Part shown: piece by piece, positions 40,854 through 48,674 of the stretch | Position numbering within the stretch: position 1 is the stretch's first letter | How the letters are laid out: every line of letters begins with the position of its first letter | Origin: Clostridiales bacterium | Lineage (GTDB): Bacteria; Bacillota; Clostridia; Oscillospirales; Oscillospiraceae | Direction of reading: 5' to 3' | NCBI GenBank assembly: GCA_004557075.1 | Contig: SFEX01000002.1 | Location: 1 to 64,000, forward strand | Length of the DNA stretch: 64,000 nucleotides | Program-made: the position numbers and the translations under genes | The notes under the pieces: generated by a model | What the model was told of the DNA's origin: nothing | Databases searched by the model: none | What the model saw: the letters and a program-made list of their open reading frames with translations, nothing else

Positions 40854-41634
40854 AATGCGTATTGTAGTAATCGACTGCGGCCTCGGTGGTTAAAATGAGG
40901 TCGCATTTGCCGTTGTCAAGGGCGTTGAAGTAATCGGTTGCGCCGCCCTGAACTCGGGTTATCTGACCGAGCTTTCGGCTGACGGAGCTGTTTTCCTCCA
41001 TAATGTCGAGGCTGTACTGCGTGGTGCCCATGTAAAGCACCTTATCGCGTATACCGCCTCCATTGACGGACTTTCCGGCCAGCACGAGGTCTGTGGACAT
41101 ATATGTAACGAGAATCGTATAGTCGGGGCATTCCTTATCTAAAACCACGCCGCCCCATGCACAGTCGATGTTGCCGGAGTTGAGCTCAATGTACGCGTCC
41201 TCGGAATGGATAGGCTGTATCTTGAGCACCCAGCCGAGCTTGTCGCATACCTTTTGCGCCAACTCAACGTCAAAGCCCTCGTAATCCACGCCGCTTACGT
41301 AGCACAGGGGGAAGGAGTCAAGGTCGATGCCGATTATGAACGTTCGTGGCTCGATATAGCCCATGTCGGCCAGCGCGTCCTTCTTTTCAGGGAAGCTAAC
41401 TGTGCTGTTATCGCCGAACCACTTGTAGCACAGCTCGTCCACCGCGCCCTCATATGAAAGCTCGCGCAAAGCCCTGTCAATATAGTGATATGTGGAGTCG
41501 CCGTTTCGGAAGCCGATGGAGTATTCCTGCCCGCCGAGGGACTTGACGACCCTGTATTTGCCGTCGCTGCCGCAGGCGCACAGCACAAAGACCATGATGA
41601 GCGCCAGCGCAAGACAGATTATTCTTTTTTTCAT
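40852..41634 (-). CDS. Circularly permuted solute-binding lipoprotein
   Basis: A 260-residue lipoprotein (signal peptide, lipobox LCAC, Cys21) of the family 3 binding-protein fold, but the segments are in permuted order. Residues 38-74 (EYSIGFRNGDSTYHYIDRAL to ELCYKWFGDN) match the usual C-terminal third of these proteins, which normally ends in the KWFG motif. After a linker, residues 98-257 match the usual start and middle: IIGIDLDSFPLCYV, GFDVELAQKVCDKLGW, LNSGNIDCAWGGV, VLYMGTTQYSLD, and CDLILTTEAAVDYY. It is last in an amino-acid ABC operon that has its own normal binding protein. Confidence 0.8.
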   Translation of the reverse strand: MKKRIICLALALIMVFVLCACGSDGKYRVVKSLGGQEYSIGFRNGDSTYHYIDRALRELSYEGAVDELCYKWFGDNSTVSFPEKKDALADMGYIEPRTFIIGIDLDSFPLCYVSGVDYEGFDVELAQKVCDKLGWVLKIQPIHSEDAYIELNSGNIDCAWGGVVLDKECPDYTILVTYMSTDLVLAGKSVNGGGIRDKVLYMGTTQYSLDIMEENSSVSRKLGQITRVQGGATDYFNALDNGKCDLILTTEAAVDYYNTH

Positions 41635-41683
41635 TCAGGTATACCACCTTTCGATGAAATGATACCTAATAAATATGAATAAA

Positions 41684-42469
41684 TCAAGGACTAATTTCAA
41701 CCACATACTTTCCGACGATATGCGCTTTACCTGTCAGCGTCAGGGAGTTGACTTTGCCCTCGGAGAATTTTGCTTCGGCCGAGAGCACGCCGCAGGGCTC
41801 ACGCAGGGATATCGCTGTGTCAGCATTGCGAGTGCTGGCAAGATATGCCGCGACAGCCGAAGTACCGCTGGCGCAGGAGCTCTCCCAAAACGACGTATTC
41901 GTTGAGGCGACATACACAAGCGGTTCGAGGCTTCCCGCCGCCGCGTCGTAGAACATAAGCCCTAAAGCGTCAGCGCCAAGCTGTGCGCACCAGTCGGAGA
42001 TAGAAGACTCCGCTTCGCTGTGCGTCAGCCCGCCTTCAACAACGGCGTGGCAGATACCGGGAAAGCGCACGAGCGGGAGGGATAAGCCCGCGAGCCGGAC
42101 AGTGCTGACAGACTCCGGCAGCGGCATTGATACCGTGCCGACGCAGCCGCCCTCCGGTGCGGGAGCTATGCTCACGGCGACCAAATCCGGCGCTCCGGAT
42201 ACCTCCAGAGAAAGCTTTCTTGCTTCGCCGCCGCAGACTATTGCCGCTGTGGATATCGTGGCGTTGCCGCAGAACTCTCCGCCCATCATCTGAAGCCGAA
42301 GCTGCGCTCTGGGGTCTTCGGGCTTTTCCAAAAAGCCAACCTGCTCGGCGTGCCGATCGCGCTTTAAAAGCTCCGCCGCAATACGGCTCTGAGACTCCCG
42401 TGCCCCGGGAGTCTCAACAATAAGCGTTATATTTCCTGTAGGGTCAACCTTCCAATACTCGATCTTCAT
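41684..42469 (-). CDS. DapF-like cofactor-independent amino-acid racemase/epimerase
   Basis: A 261-residue protein with the diaminopimelate-epimerase fold. The two catalytic cysteines are Cys67 ([13 protein letters not shown]) and Cys199 ([15 protein letters not shown]). In true DapF the first context is NGxRC and the second ACGTG; here they differ, and the closest known functional analogues are the histidine racemases of the CntK type. It is coupled to the ABC transporter ATPase by a 4-nt overlap (ATGA, 42466-42469), so it likely acts on the transported amino acid. Substrate is not determined. Confidence 0.75.
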   Translation of the reverse strand: MKIEYWKVDPTGNITLIVETPGARESQSRIAAELLKRDRHAEQVGFLEKPEDPRAQLRLQMMGGEFCGNATISTAAIVCGGEARKLSLEVSGAPDLVAVSIAPAPEGGCVGTVSMPLPESVSTVRLAGLSLPLVRFPGICHAVVEGGLTHSEAESSISDWCAQLGADALGLMFYDAAAGSLEPLVYVASTNTSFWESSCASGTSAVAAYLASTRNADTAISLREPCGVLSAEAKFSEGKVNSLTLTGKAHIVGKYVVEISP

Positions 42470-43236
42470 TGCTGACTGTAGTTCCTCAAAAACTGCTTTG
42501 TGCGCTCCATGCGCGGATTTTCAAATACATCCTCGGGCTTACCCTGCTCGACGATGACGCCGCCGTCCATGAAGATGACGCGGTCGGAAACGGCCTTGGC
42601 AAAGGCCATCTCGTGCGTGACGATGACCATGGTCATTTTCTCCTCGGCAAGCTGCTTTATGACCTTGAGCACCTCACCGGTAAGCTCGGGGTCAAGGGCG
42701 CTTGTCGGCTCGTCGAAGAAAAGGATCAGCGGGTTCATCGCCAGTGCGCGCGCTATTGCAACGCGCTGCTGCTGACCGCCGGATAGCTGGCAAGGGTAGG
42801 CGTCGGCCTTTTCCTCAAGACCCATTTTCCCGAGCAGCACCATTGCACGCTCCTTTGCTTCCTCCTTACTGCGGCTGAGAACGCTTATCTGCGGATCCAT
42901 AAGGTTTTTCAGAACGCTATAGTGCGGGAAAAGATTGAAGTTCTGAAACACCAGTCCGAAGATGCTGCGTATCTTTTTAAGCTCGGCCTTGCCGGAGTAA
43001 ACTGCTTTGCCTGCGTCATTGTTTTTCGCGGCGCACTCGCCCGAGTAGATAAGCTCGCCGCTGTCCATCTCCGTAAGCAGCGTAGCACAGCGCAGGAGCG
43101 TCGATTTTCCCGAGCCGGAGGGCCCGATTATGGAGACGACCTCGCCCTCGGAAACGCTGAGGCTTATATCCTTGAGAACATGCAGGGAAGCGTTGTTAAA
43201 GCTCTTTTTGACATGATTCATTTCCAATACTTTCAC
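42466..43236 (-). CDS. Amino-acid ABC transporter ATP-binding protein
   Basis: A 256-residue ABC ATPase of the polar-amino-acid (GlnQ/HisP) group. Walker A is [14 protein letters not shown] near residue 36, the Q-loop is [13 protein letters not shown], the signature is [15 protein letters not shown], and Walker B is [15 protein letters not shown]. It energises the permease encoded 16 nt upstream. The insertion between Walker A and Q-loop ([25 protein letters not shown]) is somewhat longer than usual. Confidence 0.95.
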   Translation of the reverse strand: MKVLEMNHVKKSFNNASLHVLKDISLSVSEGEVVSIIGPSGSGKSTLLRCATLLTEMDSGELIYSGECAAKNNDAGKAVYSGKAELKKIRSIFGLVFQNFNLFPHYSVLKNLMDPQISVLSRSKEEAKERAMVLLGKMGLEEKADAYPCQLSGGQQQRVAIARALAMNPLILFFDEPTSALDPELTGEVLKVIKQLAEEKMTMVIVTHEMAFAKAVSDRVIFMDGGVIVEQGKPEDVFENPRMERTKQFLRNYSQQ

Positions 43237-43252
43237 GATGCATATCCTCCTT

Positions 43253-43900
43253 TTATTGATAGTAATTCATTGATTTTTCCGCCTTGCCCATCACATAATC
43301 GACAATGGCGTTAAACAGGAAGTAGAACACGCCCGCGACCACAAAGGGGATGAAGCTGGTCTCGGAGTTCGCGATCTGCTTGCCGATGGTGAACATCTCC
43401 TGATAGGAAACGGTAAATGCCATGGAGGTGTCCTTTACGAGGGTCACGACCTCGTTTGTGATGCTCGGCATGATGCGCTTTATCACCTGAGGCAGAATGA
43501 TGCGGAAGAACGTCCGTATCTTAGAGTAGCCGAGAATTTCTGCGGCCTCGTACTGGCCGACGGGTATGGATTCGATACCGCTTCGGTATATCTCGGCAAA
43601 ATATGCCGCGTAGTTTATCGCAAACGCGATAACAACGGGGATGAGCTTGTTTCTGGAGACGGAAAGATGGAAGAGATAATACGGCCCGTAGGTGATAGCT
43701 ATCAATTGCAGCATAAGGGGAGTGCCCCTGAGGATCGAGATTATAAAACGGGTTATGTTGGATATTAACTTGCTTTTGCTCATCCTGAGCATGGCGACGC
43801 CCATGCCGAGAGGTAGAGCGAATATAAGCGTCAAGAAAAAGATCGCGCAGGTTCCGCCTAAACCCTCGAACATTTTCTCGATCATGGTCATTAAACTCAT
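43253..43900 (-). CDS. Amino-acid ABC transporter permease
   Basis: A 215-residue permease of the HisM/GlnP type with five or six membrane helices. The family loop contacting the ATPase is [29 protein letters not shown] (EAA loop, about residues 135-165). It starts with [25 protein letters not shown] homodimer is likely, since no second permease is seen. It lies 86 nt behind the binding protein gene. Confidence 0.93.
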   Translation of the reverse strand: MSLMTMIEKMFEGLGGTCAIFFLTLIFALPLGMGVAMLRMSKSKLISNITRFIISILRGTPLMLQLIAITYGPYYLFHLSVSRNKLIPVVIAFAINYAAYFAEIYRSGIESIPVGQYEAAEILGYSKIRTFFRIILPQVIKRIMPSITNEVVTLVKDTSMAFTVSYQEMFTIGKQIANSETSFIPFVVAGVFYFLFNAIVDYVMGKAEKSMNYYQ

Positions 43901-43986
43901 AAGTTATCCTCGCTTCAAAACGCACACATTTCCCGAAAGCGGTCATACGCCCTCGGGAAATGCGCAGCTTTTTATGTCATGTTTGA

Positions 43987-44784
43987 TTACTTGTTAAGAA
44001 AGATAAGGTTGTTTACAATATCGGGGTACTTCTCGGCAATCTTGGCGTAGGTGCCGTTTTCAACGAGCTGATCGACTGCGCCCTGGATCTGGTCGCACAG
44101 CTCCTGGTCGCCGGAGCGGAATGCGATGCCGTACTGCTCTGCGCCAAGCTGCTCATCGAGGACGACGAAGCCGTCGTTTTTCTCAACATAAGAGGCTGCA
44201 ACGGGGTAATCGACGAGCACGGCGTCAACGCTGCCGCCGCCAAGCTCCGTGAAGCAGCTCAGGAAGCTGTTGCAGGTAACGGTGTCGCTGAAGGTAGCTG
44301 CGAGGTCTGCAAGATCGCCGGAGAGAAGCTTCTCACCAGAGGTGCCGAGCTGAACGGCAACAACCTTGCCGGCAAGGTCAGCAGAGGACTTAATGTCGCT
44401 GCCTTCCTTGACTACGAGGACCTGAGTGTTATCATAGTAGGGCTCGGAGATGACGTAGCCGGATTCCCTCATGCTGTCGAGAATGGTCATGCCGGACCAG
44501 ATGAAGTCGCACTCACCGGCATCGAGCTGAACGAGCTTCTGATCCCAGTTGACACCGAATACCTCGAGCTTATAGCCGAGAAGATCACAAACTGCCTGGC
44601 AAACCTCGATGTCAAAGCCGGACAGCTCGCCGTCGGAACCAATCGAGGAGAAGGGGGGATACTCGGGGTCAACGCCCATGATAAGGGTCTTGGTATCATC
44701 GTCTTTGGCGCTGTCGTTGTTGCCGCAGGCGCACAGTGCAAACACCATCATAAGTGCAAGCATCATTGCAATAATTCTTTTCAT
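43987..44784 (-). CDS. Amino-acid ABC transporter substrate-binding lipoprotein
   Basis: A 265-residue family 3 binding protein in the normal order: lipobox ALCAC near residue 20, LIMGVDPEYPPFSSIGSDGELSGFDIEVCQAVCDLLGYKLE, LDAGECDFIWSGMTI, VVAVQLGTSGEKLL, VDAVLVDYPVAASYV, GIAFRSGDQELCDQIQGAVDQL and a C-terminal YAKIAEKYPDI. The motifs fit polar or acidic amino acids, perhaps cystine. ATG 44784 follows GGAGG by 8 nt. It leads the operon with permease, ATPase, racemase-like and permuted binding protein. Confidence 0.92.
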   Translation of the reverse strand: MKRIIAMMLALMMVFALCACGNNDSAKDDDTKTLIMGVDPEYPPFSSIGSDGELSGFDIEVCQAVCDLLGYKLEVFGVNWDQKLVQLDAGECDFIWSGMTILDSMRESGYVISEPYYDNTQVLVVKEGSDIKSSADLAGKVVAVQLGTSGEKLLSGDLADLAATFSDTVTCNSFLSCFTELGGGSVDAVLVDYPVAASYVEKNDGFVVLDEQLGAEQYGIAFRSGDQELCDQIQGAVDQLVENGTYAKIAEKYPDIVNNLIFLNK

Positions 44785-44837
44785 TGAAATTTCCTCCAAA
44801 ACTTAAACTTGACTATGTAGTTTGTTATCACGCTGCT

Positions 44838-44865
44838 ATAATAACACATTAGCGAAATAAAGCAA
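44838..44865 (-). promoter_or_regulatory. Possible promoter of the transporter operon
   Basis: On the minus strand, TTGCTT (44860-44865), 16 nt, TATTAT (44838-44843). A palindrome TGTGCA-N5-TGCACA lies close by at 44885-44901 and may be an operator. The -35 is weak. Confidence 0.4.
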
Positions 44866-44932
44866 GAGCTTTTTTGAAATTTGCTGTGCAAAAAATGCAC
44901 AATAAAAACATGCTCTTTTGTAGCAGCCGCGC

Positions 44933-44985
44933 TTTAATTCCTACTAAAACTGTGGTATATTAATTCCGACATAATTAATAGGAAT
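44933..44985 (+). promoter_or_regulatory. iscR promoter with candidate IscR/Rrf2 operators
   Basis: Extended -10 TGGTATATT (TATATT 44956-44961) with TTTAAT at -35 (44933-44938). ATTCCTA (44937-44943) and its inverse TAGGAAT (44979-44985) flank the promoter; TAATT-N7-AATTA (44961-44977) and ATTCC (44963-44967) lie between. A related CCTAT-N7-ATAGG occurs before the desulfurase gene (45457-45475). Confidence 0.6.
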
Positions 44986-45001
44986 ACAGGGAGGTGAGTG
45001 T

Positions 45002-45436
45002 ATGAATGTTACGAGTAAGGGGCGCTATGCGCTGCACATAATGATAGACCTTGCCCAGCATCGCGATGACGGCTATATCTCGCTCAAGACTATTTCAGAC
45101 AGAACGCAGCTTTCAATGAAGTATCTTGAGATGATTGTCGGAAGCCTGAAAAAGGCCGAGCTTGTTGACAGCACACGCGGCAAAGAGGGCGGATATAAGC
45201 TCAATAAAGCTCCGGCCGAGTACACTATCGGTGAGATACTCCGCTGCATGGAGGATAATCTCGCTCCCGTGGCCTGCATAAAGGAAGGAGAGGTACAGTG
45301 CGACCGCTCTGGAGGCTGTTTGACCGTTCCTATGTGGAAGGAGCTTGACGATATAACAAACGCCTATCTCGACACGATCTCGCTTGAGGACCTGCTCACG
45401 GGAGATAAGTGGAAAAAACAAAAGACTATTGACTAA
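45002..45436 (+). CDS. iscR: Rrf2-family Fe-S cluster regulator IscR
   Basis: A 144-residue winged-helix regulator. DNA-binding part: MNVTSKGRYALHIMIDLA, YISLKTISDRTQLSMKYLEMIVGSLKKAELVDSTRGKEGGYKL. The cluster-binding loop has three cysteines spaced as in IscR (ACIKEGEVQCDRSGGCLT, near 92, 100 and 106), consistent with a [2Fe-2S] cluster. It should repress or activate the isc operon according to Fe-S status. GAGGTGAGTG precedes ATG. It heads iscR-iscS-iscU. Confidence 0.93.
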   Translation: MNVTSKGRYALHIMIDLAQHRDDGYISLKTISDRTQLSMKYLEMIVGSLKKAELVDSTRGKEGGYKLNKAPAEYTIGEILRCMEDNLAPVACIKEGEVQCDRSGGCLTVPMWKELDDITNAYLDTISLEDLLTGDKWKKQKTID

Positions 45437-45496
45437 TTTAATGTAAGATGCTACAATCCCTATATAATTCATAGGATATACGAAAGGAAGAAAAAA

Positions 45497-46684
45497 ATGT
45501 TCGTTTATGCAGATAATGCGGCGACCACCGCCGTCAGCAAAACAGCGGTCGATGCAATGATGCCGTACCTCACCACCAGCTACGGCAATCCGTCCAGCCT
45601 GTACAGCTTTGCGCAGGATGCAAAGGAAGCGCTTGAAGACGCAAGAGCCACCGTCGCCGGTATAATCGGCGCAGAGCCCAAGGAGATATACTTCACCTCC
45701 GGCGGTTCCGAGGCTGATAATCAGGCCATCGTATCAATGGCGAAATTCGGCGCCATAAAGGGCAAGAAGCACATAATCTCCACCAAGTTTGAGCACCACG
45801 CGGTTCTGCATACCCTCAAGCAGCTTGAGAAGCAGGGCTATGAGGTCACGCTGCTTGACGTTCACGAGGACGGCATTGTCCGCCTTGAGGATGTGGAGGC
45901 GGCAATCCGCGAGGATACCGCGCTTGTCACCATCATGTTTGCAAACAACGAGATCGGAACCGTGCAGCCTATCCGCGAGATCGGCGAGCTGTGCCGCGCA
46001 AAGAAGATTCCCTTCCACACCGACGCCGTTCAGGCAGCGGGCCATATGCCGCTGAACGTCGTTGACATGAATATCGACCTGCTGTCCATGTCCGGCCATA
46101 AGTTCCACGCGCCCAAGGGCGTCGGCGTTCTGTACGCAAAGCGCGGTCTGCCTCTGTTCAATATAATCGAGGGCGGCGCTCAGGAGCGCGGCAAGCGCGC
46201 CGGCACCGAGAATATCCCCGGCATAGTCGCTCTGGCGGCGGCTCTCAAGGAGAGCGTTGATAACATGGAGGCAAATACCGCGAAGATCATCCCCATGCGC
46301 GATAAGCTTTTTGCCGAGCTGTCAAAGATACCTCATTCCAAGATAAACGGCTCGCTTGAGCACCATGTCCCGGGCACTGTTAATATGTGCTTCGAGGGCA
46401 TCGAGGGCGAGAGCCTGTTGCTCCTGCTGGACGCAAAGGGCGTTTGCGCATCGTCCGGCTCTGCCTGCACCTCCGGCTCGCTCGACCCCAGTCACGTGCT
46501 GCTGTCACTCGGCCTGCCCCACGAGGTCGCCCACGGCTCGCTCCGTCTGTCCATCGGTGAGTACAATACCATGGAGGAGATCGACCACATCATCAAGGTC
46601 GTTCCCGAGGTCGTTTCCTATCTCCGCAGCATATCCCCCGTGTGGGAGGATCTGGAGACCGGAAAGAAGCCCCATCTCATTTAA
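45497..46684 (+). CDS. Cysteine desulfurase IscS/NifS
   Basis: A 395-residue PLP enzyme. The lysine is in SMSGHKFHAPKGVG near residue 205, the catalytic Cys is in CASSGSACTSGSLDPSHVL near residue 328, and HHAV and TDAVQAAGH are intact. This is the typical long-loop NifS/IscS form for Fe-S assembly, directly followed by the IscU scaffold gene; compare the short-loop paralogue at 6241-7371. AAAGGAAG lies upstream of ATG. Confidence 0.95.
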   Translation: MFVYADNAATTAVSKTAVDAMMPYLTTSYGNPSSLYSFAQDAKEALEDARATVAGIIGAEPKEIYFTSGGSEADNQAIVSMAKFGAIKGKKHIISTKFEHHAVLHTLKQLEKQGYEVTLLDVHEDGIVRLEDVEAAIREDTALVTIMFANNEIGTVQPIREIGELCRAKKIPFHTDAVQAAGHMPLNVVDMNIDLLSMSGHKFHAPKGVGVLYAKRGLPLFNIIEGGAQERGKRAGTENIPGIVALAAALKESVDNMEANTAKIIPMRDKLFAELSKIPHSKINGSLEHHVPGTVNMCFEGIEGESLLLLLDAKGVCASSGSACTSGSLDPSHVLLSLGLPHEVAHGSLRLSIGEYNTMEEIDHIIKVVPEVVSYLRSISPVWEDLETGKKPHLI

Positions 46685-46719
46685 TAAATAGTAAGCGTTT
46701 ATACAGGAGGAAAAATACT

Positions 46720-47151
46720 ATGGCACTTTATAGCGAAAAAGTAATGGATCATTTCCAGAATCCCCGCAACGTCGGCAAAATGGATGACGCAAGCGGCGTC
46801 GGAGAAGTCGGCAACGCAAAATGCGGCGATATTATGAAGATGTATATCAAGGTCGAGGACGGCATCATCGTTGACTGCAAGTTCAATACCTTCGGCTGCG
46901 GCAGCGCTATCGCAACAAGCTCCATGGCAACAGAGCTCATCAAGGGCAAGCCCATCGAGGAGGCGCTTGAGCTGTCAAACCAGGCTGTCGTTGAGGCTCT
47001 GGACGGTCTGCCCACCCATAAGATCCACTGCTCCGTTCTGGCAGAAGAAGCCGTCAAGGCTGCCGTAAAGGATTACTACGACAAAAACGGCATCGAGTAC
47101 GATAAGGAAAAGTTTGCCCAGACCCACGACTGCGACCACTGCGCAGAGTGA
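46720..47151 (+). CDS. iscU: Fe-S scaffold protein IscU (NifU N-terminal-like)
   Basis: A 143-residue scaffold. The three cluster cysteines are in GNAKCGDIM, TFGCGSAIATS and IHCSVLAEEAV; the Asp that follows GNAKCG is also kept. The last residues add HDCDHC, an extra pair seen in Clostridial forms. It receives persulfide from the desulfurase encoded just upstream. ATG 46720 is chosen since AGGAGG lies 8-9 nt before it; the longer frame begins inside iscS. Confidence 0.95.
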   Translation: MALYSEKVMDHFQNPRNVGKMDDASGVGEVGNAKCGDIMKMYIKVEDGIIVDCKFNTFGCGSAIATSSMATELIKGKPIEEALELSNQAVVEALDGLPTHKIHCSVLAEEAVKAAVKDYYDKNGIEYDKEKFAQTHDCDHCAE

Positions 47152-47172
47152 TATAACAATAGTATAACAGCA

Positions 47173-47216
47173 ACGCCCCCGACATCAGGTTATTCCTGAT
47201 GTCGGGGGCGTTTTTT
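47173..47216 (+). terminator. Terminator of the isc operon
   Basis: CGCCCCCGACATCAGG / CCTGATGTCGGGGGCG strong stem and T6; the convergent gene at 47225 probably uses it too. Confidence 0.9.
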
Positions 47217-47224
47217 ACTTATTC

Positions 47225-48325
47225 TCAATCTATGCTCAGGCCAAGACCCTTGGCGATGTTGACGACAAAGTCCTGCGCGTTTGTCACGATGCCTTTCGCG
47301 GCGAGACTGCCACGGTCGGCGAGCTTGTTTACGGCAAACTCGGCCACGTCCACGCAGTAGAAGTAGACCTCGCGCACGCTGCCGTCGGGCATAACCCGGA
47401 ATGATGGGGTCATGTTTCCCGTGGCGATGGAGTGCAGCGCCGTCGCCATGGTGATAACGGTCGTTGCCTTGCGGATGCAGGCGCGCATGGCCTCCTGACC
47501 CTCATATACGTTGGCGTATACCTCCGGCAGCGGGCCGTCATCGCGTATGGAGCCGCAGAGCACAAATGGCACATTGTTTTTTACACAGCTATAGATTATG
47601 CCGTCGGATATGTGCTCATCCTCGATAAAAGCGGGGATGGAGCCGCTGCGCCGCACGCGGTTTATGGTGTCGATGTGGTTGTAGTGACCGTTATGGTCGG
47701 AGCTTTGCGTGTATATATGCTGCCCGAGCGCTGTGCGCTTGTAGGCTGCTTCAAGATCGTGGGTGGCAAGTGCGTTGCCTGCCATGAGCGCGTGGACATA
47801 GCCGTTTTCTATGAGCTTGGCCATGGCATTGCGTGAATCGTAGTCAAAGGCGACCGCAGGGCCGAGCACCCAGACGATGTGGCCGTGCTGCCGGTCGTGC
47901 TCAAGAAGCTCGTACAATGAGTTGTAATCCACGGAAAATGCCGTCTCGCGCGAGCGGCTCTGACGAAAAGCAAAGGCGTCGGAATGGCTTTTCGCGTCGT
48001 AAAAGCCGGTGGAGTGGACATAGATGCCCTCGCTGCCGTCCTCCGTTCTGCCCACGCAAACCGCGTCGCCCTTTTTTATATGCCGAAACTCACGGATTTC
48101 GAGCCGACCGTCCGGCTCAAGTATAACGACGCAGTCCATGCGGCTCTCCTCCGCAAGACGCCACACTCCGCCTATCTTGAAATATTCGGGATATATCGTA
48201 GAGGCGTGGTAGTTATCCGGTGCGACAAAATCCTTTTCGGCCTCGACAAAAACGGCGTCAGGAGCGTTTACAAAATGCTCCTGCGAAAAATCCGGACTGC
48301 GGTAGGGGCGCAGCTTGAAGCTCAT
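47225..48325 (-). CDS. TIGR00300/ornithine-cyclodeaminase-type protein
   Basis: A 366-residue soluble protein. It matches the TIGR00300 (LOR/SDH conserved region) pattern, with a short N-terminal domain (ILEPDGRLEIREFRHIKKGD) and a nucleotide-binding part with VWVLGPAVAFDYDSRNAMAKLIENGYVHALMAGNALATHDLEAA and SGSIPAFIEDEHI. Archaeal and cyanobacterial members (for example the C-terminal part of AgrE/ArgZ) turn ornithine into proline with NAD. A proline-forming ornithine cyclodeaminase is the best guess. It is a lone gene, GAGGAAAA before ATG, divergent from the S15 peptidase. Confidence 0.75.
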   Translation of the reverse strand: MSFKLRPYRSPDFSQEHFVNAPDAVFVEAEKDFVAPDNYHASTIYPEYFKIGGVWRLAEESRMDCVVILEPDGRLEIREFRHIKKGDAVCVGRTEDGSEGIYVHSTGFYDAKSHSDAFAFRQSRSRETAFSVDYNSLYELLEHDRQHGHIVWVLGPAVAFDYDSRNAMAKLIENGYVHALMAGNALATHDLEAAYKRTALGQHIYTQSSDHNGHYNHIDTINRVRRSGSIPAFIEDEHISDGIIYSCVKNNVPFVLCGSIRDDGPLPEVYANVYEGQEAMRACIRKATTVITMATALHSIATGNMTPSFRVMPDGSVREVYFYCVDVAEFAVNKLADRGSLAAKGIVTNAQDFVVNIAKGLGLSID

Positions 48326-48463
48326 GACGTGTTTTCCTCCGTATCGTACTATATAAATTAATTATAATCTTAGGAAGCCATTCTGTCAAACAATGAGCAT
48401 AGAAGCATTAAAGTAAAAGTCCGAAGTTCGCAAATGCATAATTATGGTGAGGCTGATGTAAAA

Positions 48464-48472
48464 TGGTATAAT
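48464..48472 (+). promoter_or_regulatory. Extended -10 promoter of the S15 peptidase
   Basis: TGGTATAAT (48464-48472) without a clear -35. The leader to 48675 is about 195 nt and holds a perfect palindrome ATAATTGAA-N8-TTCAATTAT (48550-48575). Nothing else is seen in the 48326-48674 gap. Confidence 0.55.
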
Positions 48473-48674
48473 ATACGTTAATATGTTGATAAACATGTTA
48501 AATTTCACAAGTTATTAGGGGCTGTTGCGGGTGATATTAGTGAGAAATGATAATTGAAATTAGCACTTCAATTATTTAAACTAATAGCATGAAAGCTTAT
48601 ATTCTGCATTTGCAAATAAGTGGAAAATTGCAGGCAGGAGAGAAGCTTAAAAACTAAAGAAAGAAGGAAAGAAA

